A stretch of 64,000 nucleotides of DNA from JAHJUB01 sp041653615 [NCBI: Candidatus Ratteibacteria bacterium] (GCA_041653615.1 JBAZEZ010000009.1:6194-70193), one strand, 5' to 3'. Counted from the first letter of the stretch, positions 44,840 through 53,296 are shown. Program-made: numbers and translations. The notes: a model not told the origin generated them from the letters alone.

Positions 44840-44881
44840 TGAAATCAGCGATCCTAAAATAGTCGCGCTACATTTTTTGAC

Positions 44882-44936
44882 TTGCAACGAGGGTGTCCGG
44901 TGAACGGCATTTCGCAGAGTTGTTTGTTTTTACCCC
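44882..44936. repeat. Partial third copy of the structured-element edge
   Basis: AACGAGGGTGTCCGGTGAAC (44886-44905) closely matches the outer left edge of element 1, AACGAGGGTGTTTGGTTAAG (43471-43490), but no matching right arm follows before element 2 begins. Possibly a remnant of another unit. Confidence 0.4.
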
Positions 44937-45116
44937 AAATGAGGATTGTTTCTTTTGCAACACTTCGCGGAGTGACAGTTACAAAACAAGCAATACGGAG
45001 GCTTGAGTAGCCGGGGCTCGCCTTGTAATATAGGCAAGAACACGGAGAGGCTCAAGCCGGAGTTGCGTAGTTTTGTCTGACACGTAACGTGTGGAGCAAA
45101 AGAAAAATCCGAGTTA
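44937..45116 (-). other. Structured element 2, directly after the galT stop codon
   Basis: Outer arms GGATTGTTTCTTTTGC (44943-44958) and GCAAAAGAAAAATCC (45096-45110); then GTGACAG with CTGACAC, ACAAAAC (44981-44987) with GTTTTGT (45070-45076); inner arms GGCTTGAG with CTCAAGCC; apical CTCGCCT/AGGCAAG. The segments ACACGGAGAGG, CCGGGGCTC and CGGAGTT are identical or nearly so in element 1, whereas all arm sequences differ yet stay paired. Confidence 0.7.
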
Positions 45117-46133
45117 CTCAATGGAGCGCAAATACTCCGCCGCGTCCTCCGGCGGCGTGGGATTAATGTAGAAACCGGTTCCCCACTCAAAACCGGCGAT
45201 TCCGGTAACCCGGGGAATAATCTCCAGGTGCCAGTGATAATCTTTGTCTATCGTCTGCCAGTATCCGGACCGGGGTACCCGGTTCGGCGCAGTGTGGATA
45301 AGATAGTTGTAGGGCGGTTTATCCAGCGCCTGGTTAATCCGGTAAAGTGTCTTTTTTAGAGTTGCGGCCAGGTCCTTTCGTTCCGCCTCGGTCATCTGGT
45401 CGAAATCCGGATGGTGCCTTTTGGGCACAATCCAGGTTTCAAAAGGAAAACAAGCGGCGAACGGAGAGAGAACCATGAAATCGCGACTTTCCTGAATAAG
45501 CCGCTTTCCGGAATCAAGCTCCTGCTCAATAATATCACAAAAAACGCAGCGCTCTTTCAATTGATAATGCTGCGCCGCTCCGAGTAATTCCTCCCGGACC
45601 CTTTTGGGAGTTATCGGTGTGGCAATAATCTGAGAATGACTGTGCTCCAGCGAGGCGCCGGCGCCTTCCCCGCAGTTCTTAAAAATAAGAACGTAACGAA
45701 AACGAGGGTCCTTCTTCAAATCGAGGGAACGCATCTGATAAGATAGAATCACTTCCGCAATCTCGCTTTCCGAAAGTTCCGCAATGTCGGTAATATGCCG
45801 GGTGGTCTCCACGATTACTTCGTGCGCGCCAACGCCGTTCATCTGGTCAAACATTCCGATGCCTTTGCGGCTCAAGTCGCCTTCAATGGCCAGGGCCGGA
45901 TACTTGTTCGGAATCACCCTCAACCACCAGCCGGGCTCATTTTCCTTGGTACCGGCCTTACGGAAAGAAATAATTTCCGGCGGTGTTTTGGATTCATTTC
46001 CCTCGCAAAAAGGACAAAACCCTCCCTTTGCCTCGCTTCTTTTGTCAAAAACAAAATCCTGGGGGCGGCGGGCCCGCTCGGTGGAAATTATCACCCAGCG
46101 GTTAAAAATCGGGTCTTTTCGTAATTGAGGCAT
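45114..46133 (-). CDS. galT: Galactose-1-phosphate uridylyltransferase family protein
   Basis: Exchanges UDP between glucose and galactose phosphates (Leloir pathway), or a related hexose-1-phosphate nucleotidyl transfer. The 339 residues show KDPIFNRWVIIS, the zinc motifs CPFCEGNE and CVFCDI, the active-site HSHSQIIA (HxHxQ) and the C-terminal HWHLEIIPR. The start at 46133 has AAGGAG seven bases upstream; the longer frame to 46205 translates a family C repeat and is rejected. An ADP-glucose:phosphate adenylyltransferase is a possible alternative. Its stop is followed at once by structured element 2. Confidence 0.88.
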   Translation of the reverse strand: MPQLRKDPIFNRWVIISTERARRPQDFVFDKRSEAKGGFCPFCEGNESKTPPEIISFRKAGTKENEPGWWLRVIPNKYPALAIEGDLSRKGIGMFDQMNGVGAHEVIVETTRHITDIAELSESEIAEVILSYQMRSLDLKKDPRFRYVLIFKNCGEGAGASLEHSHSQIIATPITPKRVREELLGAAQHYQLKERCVFCDIIEQELDSGKRLIQESRDFMVLSPFAACFPFETWIVPKRHHPDFDQMTEAERKDLAATLKKTLYRINQALDKPPYNYLIHTAPNRVPRSGYWQTIDKDYHWHLEIIPRVTGIAGFEWGTGFYINPTPPEDAAEYLRSIE

Positions 46134-46151
46134 AATAGTCTCCTTCGGAAA

Positions 46152-46212
46152 CGGGAGGGGACGTAGCCCCTCCCCTACATTAACAACGCCGAGCAAGCTC
46201 GGCAACTACAAA
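46152..46212. repeat. Family C palindrome and AACAACGCCGAGC hairpin
   Basis: GGGAGGGGACGTAGCCCCTCCCCTACA followed by CGCCGAGCAAGCTCGGC, two adjacent hairpins in the gatA-galT gap. GAGCAAGCTCGGCAACTACA has a relative at 60190-60240. Confidence 0.65.
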
Positions 46213-46218
46213 TTGCCT

Positions 46219-47646
46219 TCATGACAAACCTAACGCTTGCTCCAGGTGATGAGCAAAACACAAAACCCGTTCTTCGGCAAAGGCCGGACCCAGTATCTGC
46301 AAACCGACCGGCAGGTTATCGCGTACACATCCCACCGGCAGGCTTAAACCCGGAATCCCGGCCAAATTGGCGGAAACGGTAAAGATATCCGACAGATACA
46401 TCTGCAAAGGGTCGATAACTTTCTCGCCGATTTTAAAAGGCGGCGTCGGCGAAGTAGGCGTTAATATCAAATCCACTTCTTGAAAAGCCTGTTCAAAATC
46501 CCGTCGAATAAGCGTGCGTACCTTCTGGGCTTTGCGGTAGTAAGCCTCGTAATAACCGGAGGAAAGAACAAACGTTCCCAGAATTATGCGGCGCTTGGTC
46601 TCCCGGCCAAAACCTTCGTTACGGCTCTCTTCATATAACTGGCGCATCGTCCGGGCCCCTACCTTACGCTTTCCATAGCGGACGCCGTCAAAACGGGCCA
46701 AGTTGGCGCTTGCTTCCGCGGTCGCCAGAACATAATACGCGGCAATCGCATAGGTGGTGTGCGGCAGGGAAATCTCCCTGATTTCCGCACCTAATTTTTT
46801 AGCTGTTTTGATGGCTTCGTCAATTTTTTGGGCTACACCACTCTCCAGGCCTTTCCCAAAATATTCCCTGGGCAGACCAACCTTCAATCCGGAGACCGGT
46901 TCCGAAAGAAGCGCCGGATAATCCGGCACGGCAACTTCAGCGCAGGTAGAATCAGCCGGGTCAAAACCGGCAATTTCTTTCAGAATAATGGCGGCGTCTT
47001 CTACGGTTCCGGCAAACGGGCCAATCTGGTCCAGGGAAGAGGCAAAAGCAACCAATCCGTAACGAGACACCCGACCATAAGTAGGTTTCAGGCCGACCAC
47101 GCCGCAAAAAGAAGCCGGCTGACGAATGGAACCGCCGGTATCCGAACCAAGGCTGGCGCAGGCAAAATCGGCCGCTACCGCGGCCGCGGACCCCCCGCTG
47201 CTCCCGCCCGGAACGCAATCCGGATTTGCCGGATTGCGGGTTATCCCAAAAGCGGAATTTTCGGTGGAAGAACCAAAGGCGAATTCATCCAAATTGGTCT
47301 TGCCCAAAAAAATCGCGTCATTTTTTCTTAATTTTTTAATAACAGTGGCGTCGTACGGAGAGACAAAACTTTCCAGAATGCGGGAGGCACAGGTGGTTTT
47401 TGTTCCTTCCTGGCAAATGTTATCCTTGATGGCCAACGGAATTCCGGCCAGAACAGAAAGGTCTTCACCTTCGGAAATCCGCCGGTCGACGCTCTTCGCC
47501 TGCCGGAGCGCCTCTGACTCATTCAGGGAGAGAAAAGCGTGAATCAAACCGTCTTTCTCTTTTATCCTGCCGTAAAAATCGGTTACGGATTCAACCGCCG
47601 AAACCTTTTTTTTCCGGTAAAGTTCGGCCAGTTTTTTGATGGTCAT
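46219..47646 (-). CDS. gatA: Aspartyl/glutamyl-tRNA amidotransferase subunit A
   Basis: Amidase subunit that supplies ammonia to convert Glu-tRNA(Gln) or Asp-tRNA(Asn). The 475 residues have the amidase-signature triad: Lys in IPLAIKDNI, cis-Ser in GSDTGGSIRQPA and nucleophile Ser in PGGSSGGSAAAVA. The start at 47646 fits the family (MTIKKLAELY) and GGAAGA lies upstream; the start is inside trmD, a 56-base overlap. gatB and gatC are not in the window. Confidence 0.95.
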   Translation of the reverse strand: MTIKKLAELYRKKKVSAVESVTDFYGRIKEKDGLIHAFLSLNESEALRQAKSVDRRISEGEDLSVLAGIPLAIKDNICQEGTKTTCASRILESFVSPYDATVIKKLRKNDAIFLGKTNLDEFAFGSSTENSAFGITRNPANPDCVPGGSSGGSAAAVAADFACASLGSDTGGSIRQPASFCGVVGLKPTYGRVSRYGLVAFASSLDQIGPFAGTVEDAAIILKEIAGFDPADSTCAEVAVPDYPALLSEPVSGLKVGLPREYFGKGLESGVAQKIDEAIKTAKKLGAEIREISLPHTTYAIAAYYVLATAEASANLARFDGVRYGKRKVGARTMRQLYEESRNEGFGRETKRRIILGTFVLSSGYYEAYYRKAQKVRTLIRRDFEQAFQEVDLILTPTSPTPPFKIGEKVIDPLQMYLSDIFTVSANLAGIPGLSLPVGCVRDNLPVGLQILGPAFAEERVLCFAHHLEQALGLS

Positions 47647-48313
47647 ATTTCTTCCATAAATCAGGACGTAATTTCTTCGTTCTTTCTTCAGCCGTCTTCT
47701 GCCTCCAAGCAGCAATTTTTTTATGGTCTCCGGAAAGCAGAACTTCCGGTACCCCAACTCCCCGCCACCGGGCCGGCCTGGTATAATGCGGCCAATCCAA
47801 AAGATTACCGCTGAACGAGTCCTGCTCGGCCGCGCCTTCCGGCAGAACTCCCGGTAAAAGACGCGTCACCGCGTCAATCACCACCAGGGCTGCCGTTTCT
47901 CCGGCGGAAAGAACGTAATCACCAATTGAAAGTTGCCGATCACACAACTCTACAACTCGCTCATCCATTCCTTCGTAATGACCGCAAATCAGAATAAGCC
48001 CTTTCTTTCGGGAAAATTTTCTCGCTAAAGGCTGGTCTAAAACCCTCCCGGCCGGTGAAAGCATAATTATTTCTGCTTTCGGATTATCTTTTCGTATTTT
48101 TCCAAGCGCTTTCGCAACCGGACCGACCATCATCACCATTCCCACGCCGCCGCCGAATGATTTATCATCAACTTTCCGGTGACGGTCAGTCGTAAAATCG
48201 CGCAGGTTATGAACCCGAAGGTCCAGAAATCCCGCTTCCCGGGCCCGACCGATAATGCTTAAATCAAGAGGTAAAAACGCCTCCGGGAATATGGTAATAA
48301 CGTCTATGCGCAT
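47591..48313 (-). CDS. trmD: tRNA (guanine37-N1)-methyltransferase
   Basis: Methylates G37 of tRNAs to prevent frameshifting. The 240 residues contain the SPOUT trefoil-knot motifs CGHYEGMDERV and SIGDYVLSAGE, the N-terminal IDVITIFPEAF, and FGGGVGMVM. The C-terminal helix runs on past the gatA start. Lies downstream of rpsP (a family E repeat separates them); rimM, often between them, is missing. Confidence 0.96.
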   Translation of the reverse strand: MRIDVITIFPEAFLPLDLSIIGRAREAGFLDLRVHNLRDFTTDRHRKVDDKSFGGGVGMVMMVGPVAKALGKIRKDNPKAEIIMLSPAGRVLDQPLARKFSRKKGLILICGHYEGMDERVVELCDRQLSIGDYVLSAGETAALVVIDAVTRLLPGVLPEGAAEQDSFSGNLLDWPHYTRPARWRGVGVPEVLLSGDHKKIAAWRQKTAEERTKKLRPDLWKKYDHQKTGRTLPEKKGFGG

Positions 48314-48323
48314 GTAACTTAAG

Positions 48324-48404
48324 CTGTCATTCCTGCAGATTTTTAGCAGGAATCTACGCTTTTAAAAATACTGGATTCCCGCTTGATACACGCGGGAATG
48401 ACAT
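48324..48404. repeat. Family E element, two-hairpin form
   Basis: TGTCATTCCTGC..GCAGGAATC then GGATTCCCGC..GCGGGAATGACA. It occupies the rpsP-trmD gap, where rimM is found in many bacteria. Confidence 0.75.
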
Positions 48405-48421
48405 AAGGAATTAATACATTT

Positions 48422-48664
48422 TTACAGTATGCCCTTTTGCTTAAAAAGGCTTCGGACCGTATCCGACGGTTGGGCGCCGACTCCTAACCAATATTTTGCC
48501 CGCTCCGCGTTCACTTCCAGAACTTTCGGCTGCAACCGGTTATTGTAATTTCCCAACAACTCCAGATAGTCGCCTCTGCCATCTTTACGGCTGTCAACCA
48601 CCACGATACGATAACTGGGCTGATTTCTCTTGCCGACTCTCCTTAATCTGATTTTTGCTGCCAT
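48422..48664 (-). CDS. rpsP: Ribosomal protein bS16
   Basis: 80-residue small-subunit protein: KIRLRRVGKRNQPSYRIVV (residues 3-21) and LELLGNYNN and YWLGVGAQPSDTVRSLF are typical. AAGGAG lies seven bases before the ATG. Confidence 0.97.
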   Translation of the reverse strand: MAAKIRLRRVGKRNQPSYRIVVVDSRKDGRGDYLELLGNYNNRLQPKVLEVNAERAKYWLGVGAQPSDTVRSLFKQKGIL

Positions 48665-48674
48665 ATTTTTTCTC

Positions 48675-48760
48675 CTTTACCTGCCATAGCATGGACGCCT
48701 TGTAGCGCCTAAGGCGCCTGTTCACGAGGCGTCCGCCCTGCGAAAGCAGGCCCGCCGCCT
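48675..48760. repeat. Composite palindrome in the murA-rpsP gap
   Basis: CATGGACGCC..GGCGTCC arms, GCGCCTAAGGCGC hairpin and CCTGCGAAAGCAGG hairpin in succession. Related to 41761-41835. Confidence 0.5.
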
Positions 48761-48766
48761 CCTATC

Positions 48767-50032
48767 TTAATTCTCGTTTATTCGCGTTATTCTCGCACCG
48801 ACTGCGTTCAGTTTCCCTTCCATGTCCTGATACCCCCGGTCCAGGTGATAGATTCTGCCCACAACCGTTTCCCCGTCCGCAGCCAACCCGGCCAACACAA
48901 GCGCGGCGCTGGCGCGCAAGTCGGAGGCCATTACCCTGGTTCCGGCCAACCGCTCCCTGCCCCGAATAATGGCTGTTCCCTCTTGCAGCGTAATATCGGC
49001 TCCCAAGCGCTTCAACTCCGCGGCGTGCATAAATCTTTCCGGGAAAATCTTCTCCGTAATCACGCCGGTTCCTTCCGCCAAACACATCAAAGACATAAAT
49101 TGCGCCTGCAGATCAGTCGGAAATCCGGGATAGGGAAGAGTCACGATATCAACACCTTTAAGTTTCCCTTTAGCTTTGATTGAAACCTTGTTTTTCCCTT
49201 TTTTGATTTCCACTCCGGCCTCAACCAATTTTTCCAGAAGCGCAAAAAGATGCTCCGGCACGCAGTCGCGAACCTCAACTTCGCCGGCGGTAATCGCGCC
49301 GGCCAGAAGATGGGTTCCGGCTTCAATCCGGTCGGGAATGACGCGATAATCGGTTGGTTTCAATTTTTTAACCCCTTTTATCCGAATCAGGTGACTTCCG
49401 GCCCCGTAAATTTTGGCGCCCATCTTATTCAAAAAATTAGCAAGGTCAACTATTTCCGGCTCACAGGCGGCAAATTCAATAACCGTTTCCCCGCTCGCGA
49501 AACAAGCGGCCATCAATAAATTGGCCGTTGCCAAAACGCTGGAACCGAAATTACCGCCCAGAAAAATTTCCGTTCCGGCCAACCGCTTGGTCTCTCCCTC
49601 AACATAACCTTCAACCAGTTTAAAACCCACACCCAACTTCTCTAAACCCTTAAGATGAATATCCACCGGTCGGTCGCCGATAACGCACCCGCCCGGCAGA
49701 GAAATACGCGCCTTTCCAAAACAAGCCAAAAGCGGACCCAGCAGGCAGATGGAAGCACGCATCTCTTTAACCAATTCGTAGGGCGCGGTACAACTGACAA
49801 TCCCCGAAGAATCCACGGTAATGCAGTCACCTTCCCACTGCACTCGCGCTCCGACCGCGGAAAGAATTTTAAGCATCGTCCGGATGTCCCTCAAGTGCGG
49901 AACTCCGTATATTCTGCTCCTGCCCCCAGAAAGCAAGGTCGCGGCCAGAATGGGAAGGCTGGCATTCTTGGAACCACTCGTTGAAATACTACCCTTAAGC
50001 CTTCGCCCGCCAAGAATTTTAAGCGCTTCCAT
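48767..50032 (-). CDS. murA: UDP-N-acetylglucosamine 1-carboxyvinyltransferase
   Basis: First committed step of peptidoglycan synthesis. The 421 residues have GSKNASLPILAATLL (Lys22 region), the loop SLPGGCVIGDRPVDIHL with the catalytic Cys, which predicts fosfomycin sensitivity, and FPTDLQAQFM. The start at 50032 is chosen by family fit and lies within the end of prmC (14-base overlap). prfA-prmC-murA is a common order. Confidence 0.96.
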   Translation of the reverse strand: MEALKILGGRRLKGSISTSGSKNASLPILAATLLSGGRSRIYGVPHLRDIRTMLKILSAVGARVQWEGDCITVDSSGIVSCTAPYELVKEMRASICLLGPLLACFGKARISLPGGCVIGDRPVDIHLKGLEKLGVGFKLVEGYVEGETKRLAGTEIFLGGNFGSSVLATANLLMAACFASGETVIEFAACEPEIVDLANFLNKMGAKIYGAGSHLIRIKGVKKLKPTDYRVIPDRIEAGTHLLAGAITAGEVEVRDCVPEHLFALLEKLVEAGVEIKKGKNKVSIKAKGKLKGVDIVTLPYPGFPTDLQAQFMSLMCLAEGTGVITEKIFPERFMHAAELKRLGADITLQEGTAIIRGRERLAGTRVMASDLRASAALVLAGLAADGETVVGRIYHLDRGYQDMEGKLNAVGARITRINEN

Positions 50033-50885
50033 GTTTTTGACAAACCACCACCCGGTCAATACCGGCAAAATCTTTGATTACTTTCTCCAATTTAAAACCG
50101 GCCTTTTCAAGCAGGGAAACAATTTTTTCCGCCTGGCCGTATCCAATTTCAAATATCAGGTAACCACCGCCCGCCAAAATCCCGTAACTTCCGGTTATCA
50201 AAATACGAATGAAATTCAGGCCGTCCGGTCCGCCGAAAAGCGCTCCTTCCGGTTCCCGTCTCACTTCTTTTGACAGATTCCTCCTTTCCGTCAACGGAAT
50301 GTAAGGCGGATTAGAAACAATCACTTCAAATTTTTTACCGGTTCTGCCGGAAAAAACACTAAAATCTTCCCGTTGTATCCTGGTCCGGTTGCTTTTAATT
50401 CGCAACCGGCGCCTGTTACCCCGGGCCATCTTTACGGCCGGCAGGCTTTTATCGATTAAAAAAAACTCAGCGTCGGATATAGGGGCCATCGCCAGAGTCA
50501 AACCAACCACCCCGCAACCGGTCCCGACCTCCAAAATCCGTTTTTTGCCCCTAAAACCGGAAATCCTTTCCCGGACCGCTTGTACCAATAGTTCTGTTTC
50601 CGGCCGAGGAATAAACACTCCTCTTCCCACCCGAAAAATCTCTCCGCAAAAAGTAACTTCCCCGGTCAAGTATTGAAGCGGTTCCCCCCGCCCGCGCCGG
50701 CGCAGAAGATATTCAAACAAAACTCTTTTGGATTTCGCGACTTCTTTCTCCGGATAAAGATACAGGTCTATCCGCCGTAAATTCAACAGATGGGCCAGAA
50801 TAATTTCAGCGCAAAGACGCGGTTCTTCAACCACTTTGCTTTCAAGATAAGCACTACCTTCTCTTAGAACCGCGGATAGAACCAC
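50019..50885 (-). CDS. prmC: Release factor glutamine methyltransferase
   Basis: Methylates the GGQ glutamine of release factors. At 288 residues it has FIPRPETELLV, the SAM site EVGTGCGVVGLTLA, and the catalytic VIVSNPPYIPL. The start is GTG at 50885, sharing a base with the preceding TAG stop; longer in-frame reading upstream shadows the small membrane-protein gene. Downstream of prfA, its substrate, with two small membrane-protein genes between. Confidence 0.93.
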   Translation of the reverse strand: MVLSAVLREGSAYLESKVVEEPRLCAEIILAHLLNLRRIDLYLYPEKEVAKSKRVLFEYLLRRRGRGEPLQYLTGEVTFCGEIFRVGRGVFIPRPETELLVQAVRERISGFRGKKRILEVGTGCGVVGLTLAMAPISDAEFFLIDKSLPAVKMARGNRRRLRIKSNRTRIQREDFSVFSGRTGKKFEVIVSNPPYIPLTERRNLSKEVRREPEGALFGGPDGLNFIRILITGSYGILAGGGYLIFEIGYGQAEKIVSLLEKAGFKLEKVIKDFAGIDRVVVCQKHGSA

Positions 50886-51148
50886 TACTGTTTTGAAACC
50901 GTACGCGTATTGGCTTCGATATCCAGCACCACCAAAATTAGCTGGCTCGCGCCGTAAAGATAAAGAAAACCGAAAACACCATAAACCAAAGAAGCTAAAC
51001 ACACAATACCGCTGGTCTCCGGCTTACGCGCAAGCAAGCCCAGTCCCACCAAAAGGCCGATGCCGCAAAGAATAACCACCACCCAGGCAAGCGTACACAA
51101 AGCGTCCGAAACCTTCCTTAAACCCGCGTATTTAAGAACTTCTTCCAT
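50885..51148 (-). CDS. Small membrane protein with two membrane segments
   Basis: 87 residues: soluble start (LKYAGLRKVSDAL), membrane segments at about 18-39 and 46-76. ACGGAGG lies before the ATG. Its stop overlaps the prmC start, so it is in the prfA-prmC-murA run. No family recognised. Confidence 0.65.
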   Translation of the reverse strand: MEEVLKYAGLRKVSDALCTLAWVVVILCGIGLLVGLGLLARKPETSGIVCLASLVYGVFGFLYLYGASQLILVVLDIEANTRTVSKQ

Positions 51149-51161
51149 CTTAACCTCCGTG

Positions 51162-51231
51162 GATGGTCAACGGTAAATAGTAAATGGTAAAATCTTTAAA
51201 CCATTCACGATTCACAATTCACCATTTACTG
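51162..51231. repeat. Family B palindromic element, copy 3
   Basis: GGATGGTCAACGGTAAATAG to ATTCACAATTCACCATTTAC. Contains the stop codon of the DUF4870-like gene. Confidence 0.7.
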
Positions 51232-51582
51232 CTTTATGTCCGAATTGTCCATGGCCATTTTACCGAGCACCGGTAAAAGAAAATATTCGCCCCGATATGC
51301 CTTGACCATTAGGACAATCCAAAAAACGACTCCCGCTAAATTAATCAAGTAACGAAAGATTTTCAACAGCGGCGGTGCAAAAGAAAAAACGGCGGTAATC
51401 ACCGATAACAAAACAAGCCAGACGACTGAAAAAAATATCGCCTGCAGGCTGTGAAAACGAATAAACTTATTCTTCTTTTCTGTCAGGAAAAAGAAGAGGC
51501 CGGTAATTACGCTGAAAATACCCAGCACATAACAAAGCAATCCGGCCATATTTTCCTTCAATCCGCTGCTTGTCTCTTCCAT
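51226..51582 (-). CDS. DUF4870/Tic20-like membrane protein
   Basis: 118 residues with LCYVLGIFSVITGLFFFLTE, the motif FIRFHSLQAIFF (residues 41-52) and two further membrane segments, the pattern of DUF4870. ACGGAGG precedes the ATG. The stop codon lies in repeat B3, so the last residues (DIKQ) are encoded at the repeat edge. Confidence 0.82.
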   Translation of the reverse strand: MEETSSGLKENMAGLLCYVLGIFSVITGLFFFLTEKKNKFIRFHSLQAIFFSVVWLVLLSVITAVFSFAPPLLKIFRYLINLAGVVFWIVLMVKAYRGEYFLLPVLGKMAMDNSDIKQ

Positions 51583-51593
51583 GCTTACCTCCG

Positions 51594-51656
51594 TGAATGG
51601 TGAATGGTGAATGGTTTAAAGATTTCACTATTCATCGTTTACTGTTCACTGTTTTT
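51594..51656. repeat. Family B palindromic element, copy 4
   Basis: GTGAATGGTGAATGGTGAAT to CGTTTACTGTTCACTGTT. Supplies the prfA stop codon and its last three codons (Ser-Glu-Gln). Confidence 0.7.
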
Positions 51657-52550
51657 CAACGCCTCGATAACCGGGGCCAAACCTCCGTCCATAATCTCCT
51701 TAAGATTGCGGCTGGTAAAACCGATGCGGTGGTCAGTCAGGCGATTCTGGGGAAAGTTATAGGTTCTAATCTTTTCGCTGCGGTCGCCGGTTTTTATTTT
51801 TGCCCGGCGCTCCGCGCCCATTGCTTCTTCCTGCTCTCTTTCCTGCTGTTCAGCCAAACGGGCCGCCATCACCTTCAAGGCGCGTTCCTTGTTTTGCAAC
51901 TGACTGCGCTCATCCTGGCAACTGACCACAATTCCGGTGGGAAGGTGAGTCACGCGGACCGCCGAATAGGTCGTATTGACCGATTGACCTCCGGCTCCGG
52001 AAGAACAGAAGGTGTCAATTTTAACCTCTTTCGGGTCAATTTTTACTTCCCTGACTTCGGTTTCCGGAAAAGCCGCTACCGTAGCGGCCGAAGTATGGAT
52101 ACGGCCGCTGGATTCCGTTTCCGGAATACGCTGCACCCGATGCACGCCGCTTTCGTATTTCAAAAAACCGTAAGCGCCCTTTCCTTTAACCAGAAAAATG
52201 ATTGACCTTATTCCGTTTTTTTCGCTGAAATTACTGTCAAAAATTTCGGTTTTCAAACCCTTCCGTTCCGTGAAGCGGGTATACATCCGAAAGAGGTCCC
52301 GGGCAAAAAGAGCGGCTTCTTCGCCGCCGGTTCCGGCTCTCACCTCAACGATGGCATTACGGCTGTCCCGACCATCCAAACTTTTTTTCGCTGAATCTTT
52401 CTCCAGCCGGCTCACCTCTGCCCGCAGCCGAACAACTTCTTCCCGGGCCAACTCCGCCATCCCCGAATCCTTTTCGCTTCGGGCCAACTCCTCTGCTTCG
52501 GCCAGCTCTTTTTTTATTCTCTCGAGAATATAATTATTCCTTTTTACCAT
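51639..52550 (-). CDS. prfA: Peptide chain release factor 1, short N-terminus
   Basis: Reads UAA/UAG stop codons. The PxT motif ([11 protein letters not shown]) marks RF1 rather than RF2, and [15 protein letters not shown] holds the catalytic GGQ. At 303 residues it is about 55 shorter than E. coli RF1: [14 protein letters not shown] begins near residue 69 instead of about 115, so the first helices of domain 1 are missing. The frame upstream of ATG 52550 is not RF1-like and overlaps rpmE. GGQ methylation by the neighbouring prmC is expected. Confidence 0.9.
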   Translation of the reverse strand: MVKRNNYILERIKKELAEAEELARSEKDSGMAELAREEVVRLRAEVSRLEKDSAKKSLDGRDSRNAIVEVRAGTGGEEAALFARDLFRMYTRFTERKGLKTEIFDSNFSEKNGIRSIIFLVKGKGAYGFLKYESGVHRVQRIPETESSGRIHTSAATVAAFPETEVREVKIDPKEVKIDTFCSSGAGGQSVNTTYSAVRVTHLPTGIVVSCQDERSQLQNKERALKVMAARLAEQQEREQEEAMGAERRAKIKTGDRSEKIRTYNFPQNRLTDHRIGFTSRNLKEIMDGGLAPVIEALKNSEQ

Positions 52551-52737
52551 ACTTCTTCCGGAACTTCTCCACCCGACCGGCAGAATCGACAAACTTCGAT
52601 TTTCCGGTAAAAAACGGATGACAAGCGGCACATATTTCCACGTGCATTTCCTTTTTGGTAGAACCCGTTTCCACCACACTCCCGCAAGCGCAGATAACCT
52701 TGCTGGGGGAATAGGCGGGATGAATATCCTTCTTCAT
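52534..52737 (-). CDS. rpmE: Ribosomal protein bL31, zinc-binding form
   Basis: 67 residues. The four cysteines CACG..CAAC mark the zinc-containing (C+) type; [20 protein letters not shown] is the family signature. The end overlaps prfA by 17 bases. Confidence 0.96.
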   Translation of the reverse strand: MKKDIHPAYSPSKVICACGSVVETGSTKKEMHVEICAACHPFFTGKSKFVDSAGRVEKFRKKYGKKE

Positions 52738-53288
52738 TTTTCCTCCATCTCCAATTCGGCGCGACCGATCGGATGTTCCACTTCAGTCAGACCCTCGCTG
52801 CTGAAGTATTTAATCGGCTGTCCGTCAATTAAAAACCTGACTTTATTCACCCCGGAAAATTGGGTGGCGGTATAAACAATTTGACGCAACCTGGCCAGCA
52901 TCATTTCCGTTCCGCCGCCCTCGCCAATCTGCTTGGAAAAATTTAAAAAAACCGTGTCTTCCTCTATGAAAAGACTCAAAAGCTGCGCTTCCTGGAGCAA
53001 AGCAGAATCGTAACCGGCTGCTTTCTCCGCCTCATTCGGACCCTGTAAAAGAAGGGTTATCGCGTTCTGAATTTTTCCGTCAGCAGACCGAAACCGGGGC
53101 ACCTTCCGTACCACCGGAACAATCATTCCGTGCTGGGTAAAATAAAGGTTGATTTCCCCGGCACGACCCACCCGTAGCACCCGGTAGAAAATTTCAAAAT
53201 TGGCCGAAGGCACAAATGCCTTATAAATAAAAAACCCGGCCACCACCAGGAGCAGAAAAAGAACCGCGTAACCGACCGTCTTTTTCAT
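52734..53288 (-). CDS. GerMN domain-containing exported protein
   Basis: 184 residues: N-terminal membrane anchor (about 6-22) and a GerMN-type domain ([69 protein letters not shown]). In other bacteria such domains occur in envelope or spore proteins; here a periplasmic role in the cell wall is plausible. Stop and rpmE start overlap by four bases. Confidence 0.85.
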   Translation of the reverse strand: MKKTVGYAVLFLLLVVAGFFIYKAFVPSANFEIFYRVLRVGRAGEINLYFTQHGMIVPVVRKVPRFRSADGKIQNAITLLLQGPNEAEKAAGYDSALLQEAQLLSLFIEEDTVFLNFSKQIGEGGGTEMMLARLRQIVYTATQFSGVNKVRFLIDGQPIKYFSSEGLTEVEHPIGRAELEMEEK

Positions 53289-53296
53289 ATTAATTT

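Noticed and set aside
43473-45116. Calling the two structured elements definite integron attC sites
   Set aside because: They follow stop codons and fold well, but clear GTTRRRY and RYYYAAC core boxes are missing, they are longer than typical attC, and no integrase is in the window. Kept as an open alternative only.
46134-46205. Longer N-terminus for galT
   Set aside because: The extra residues translate a family C palindrome, and a good Shine-Dalgarno sequence precedes the ATG at 46133.
52551-52679. Longer N-terminus for prfA
   Set aside because: The upstream frame overlaps rpmE and has no RF1 domain 1 helices; it is a shadow of rpmE.
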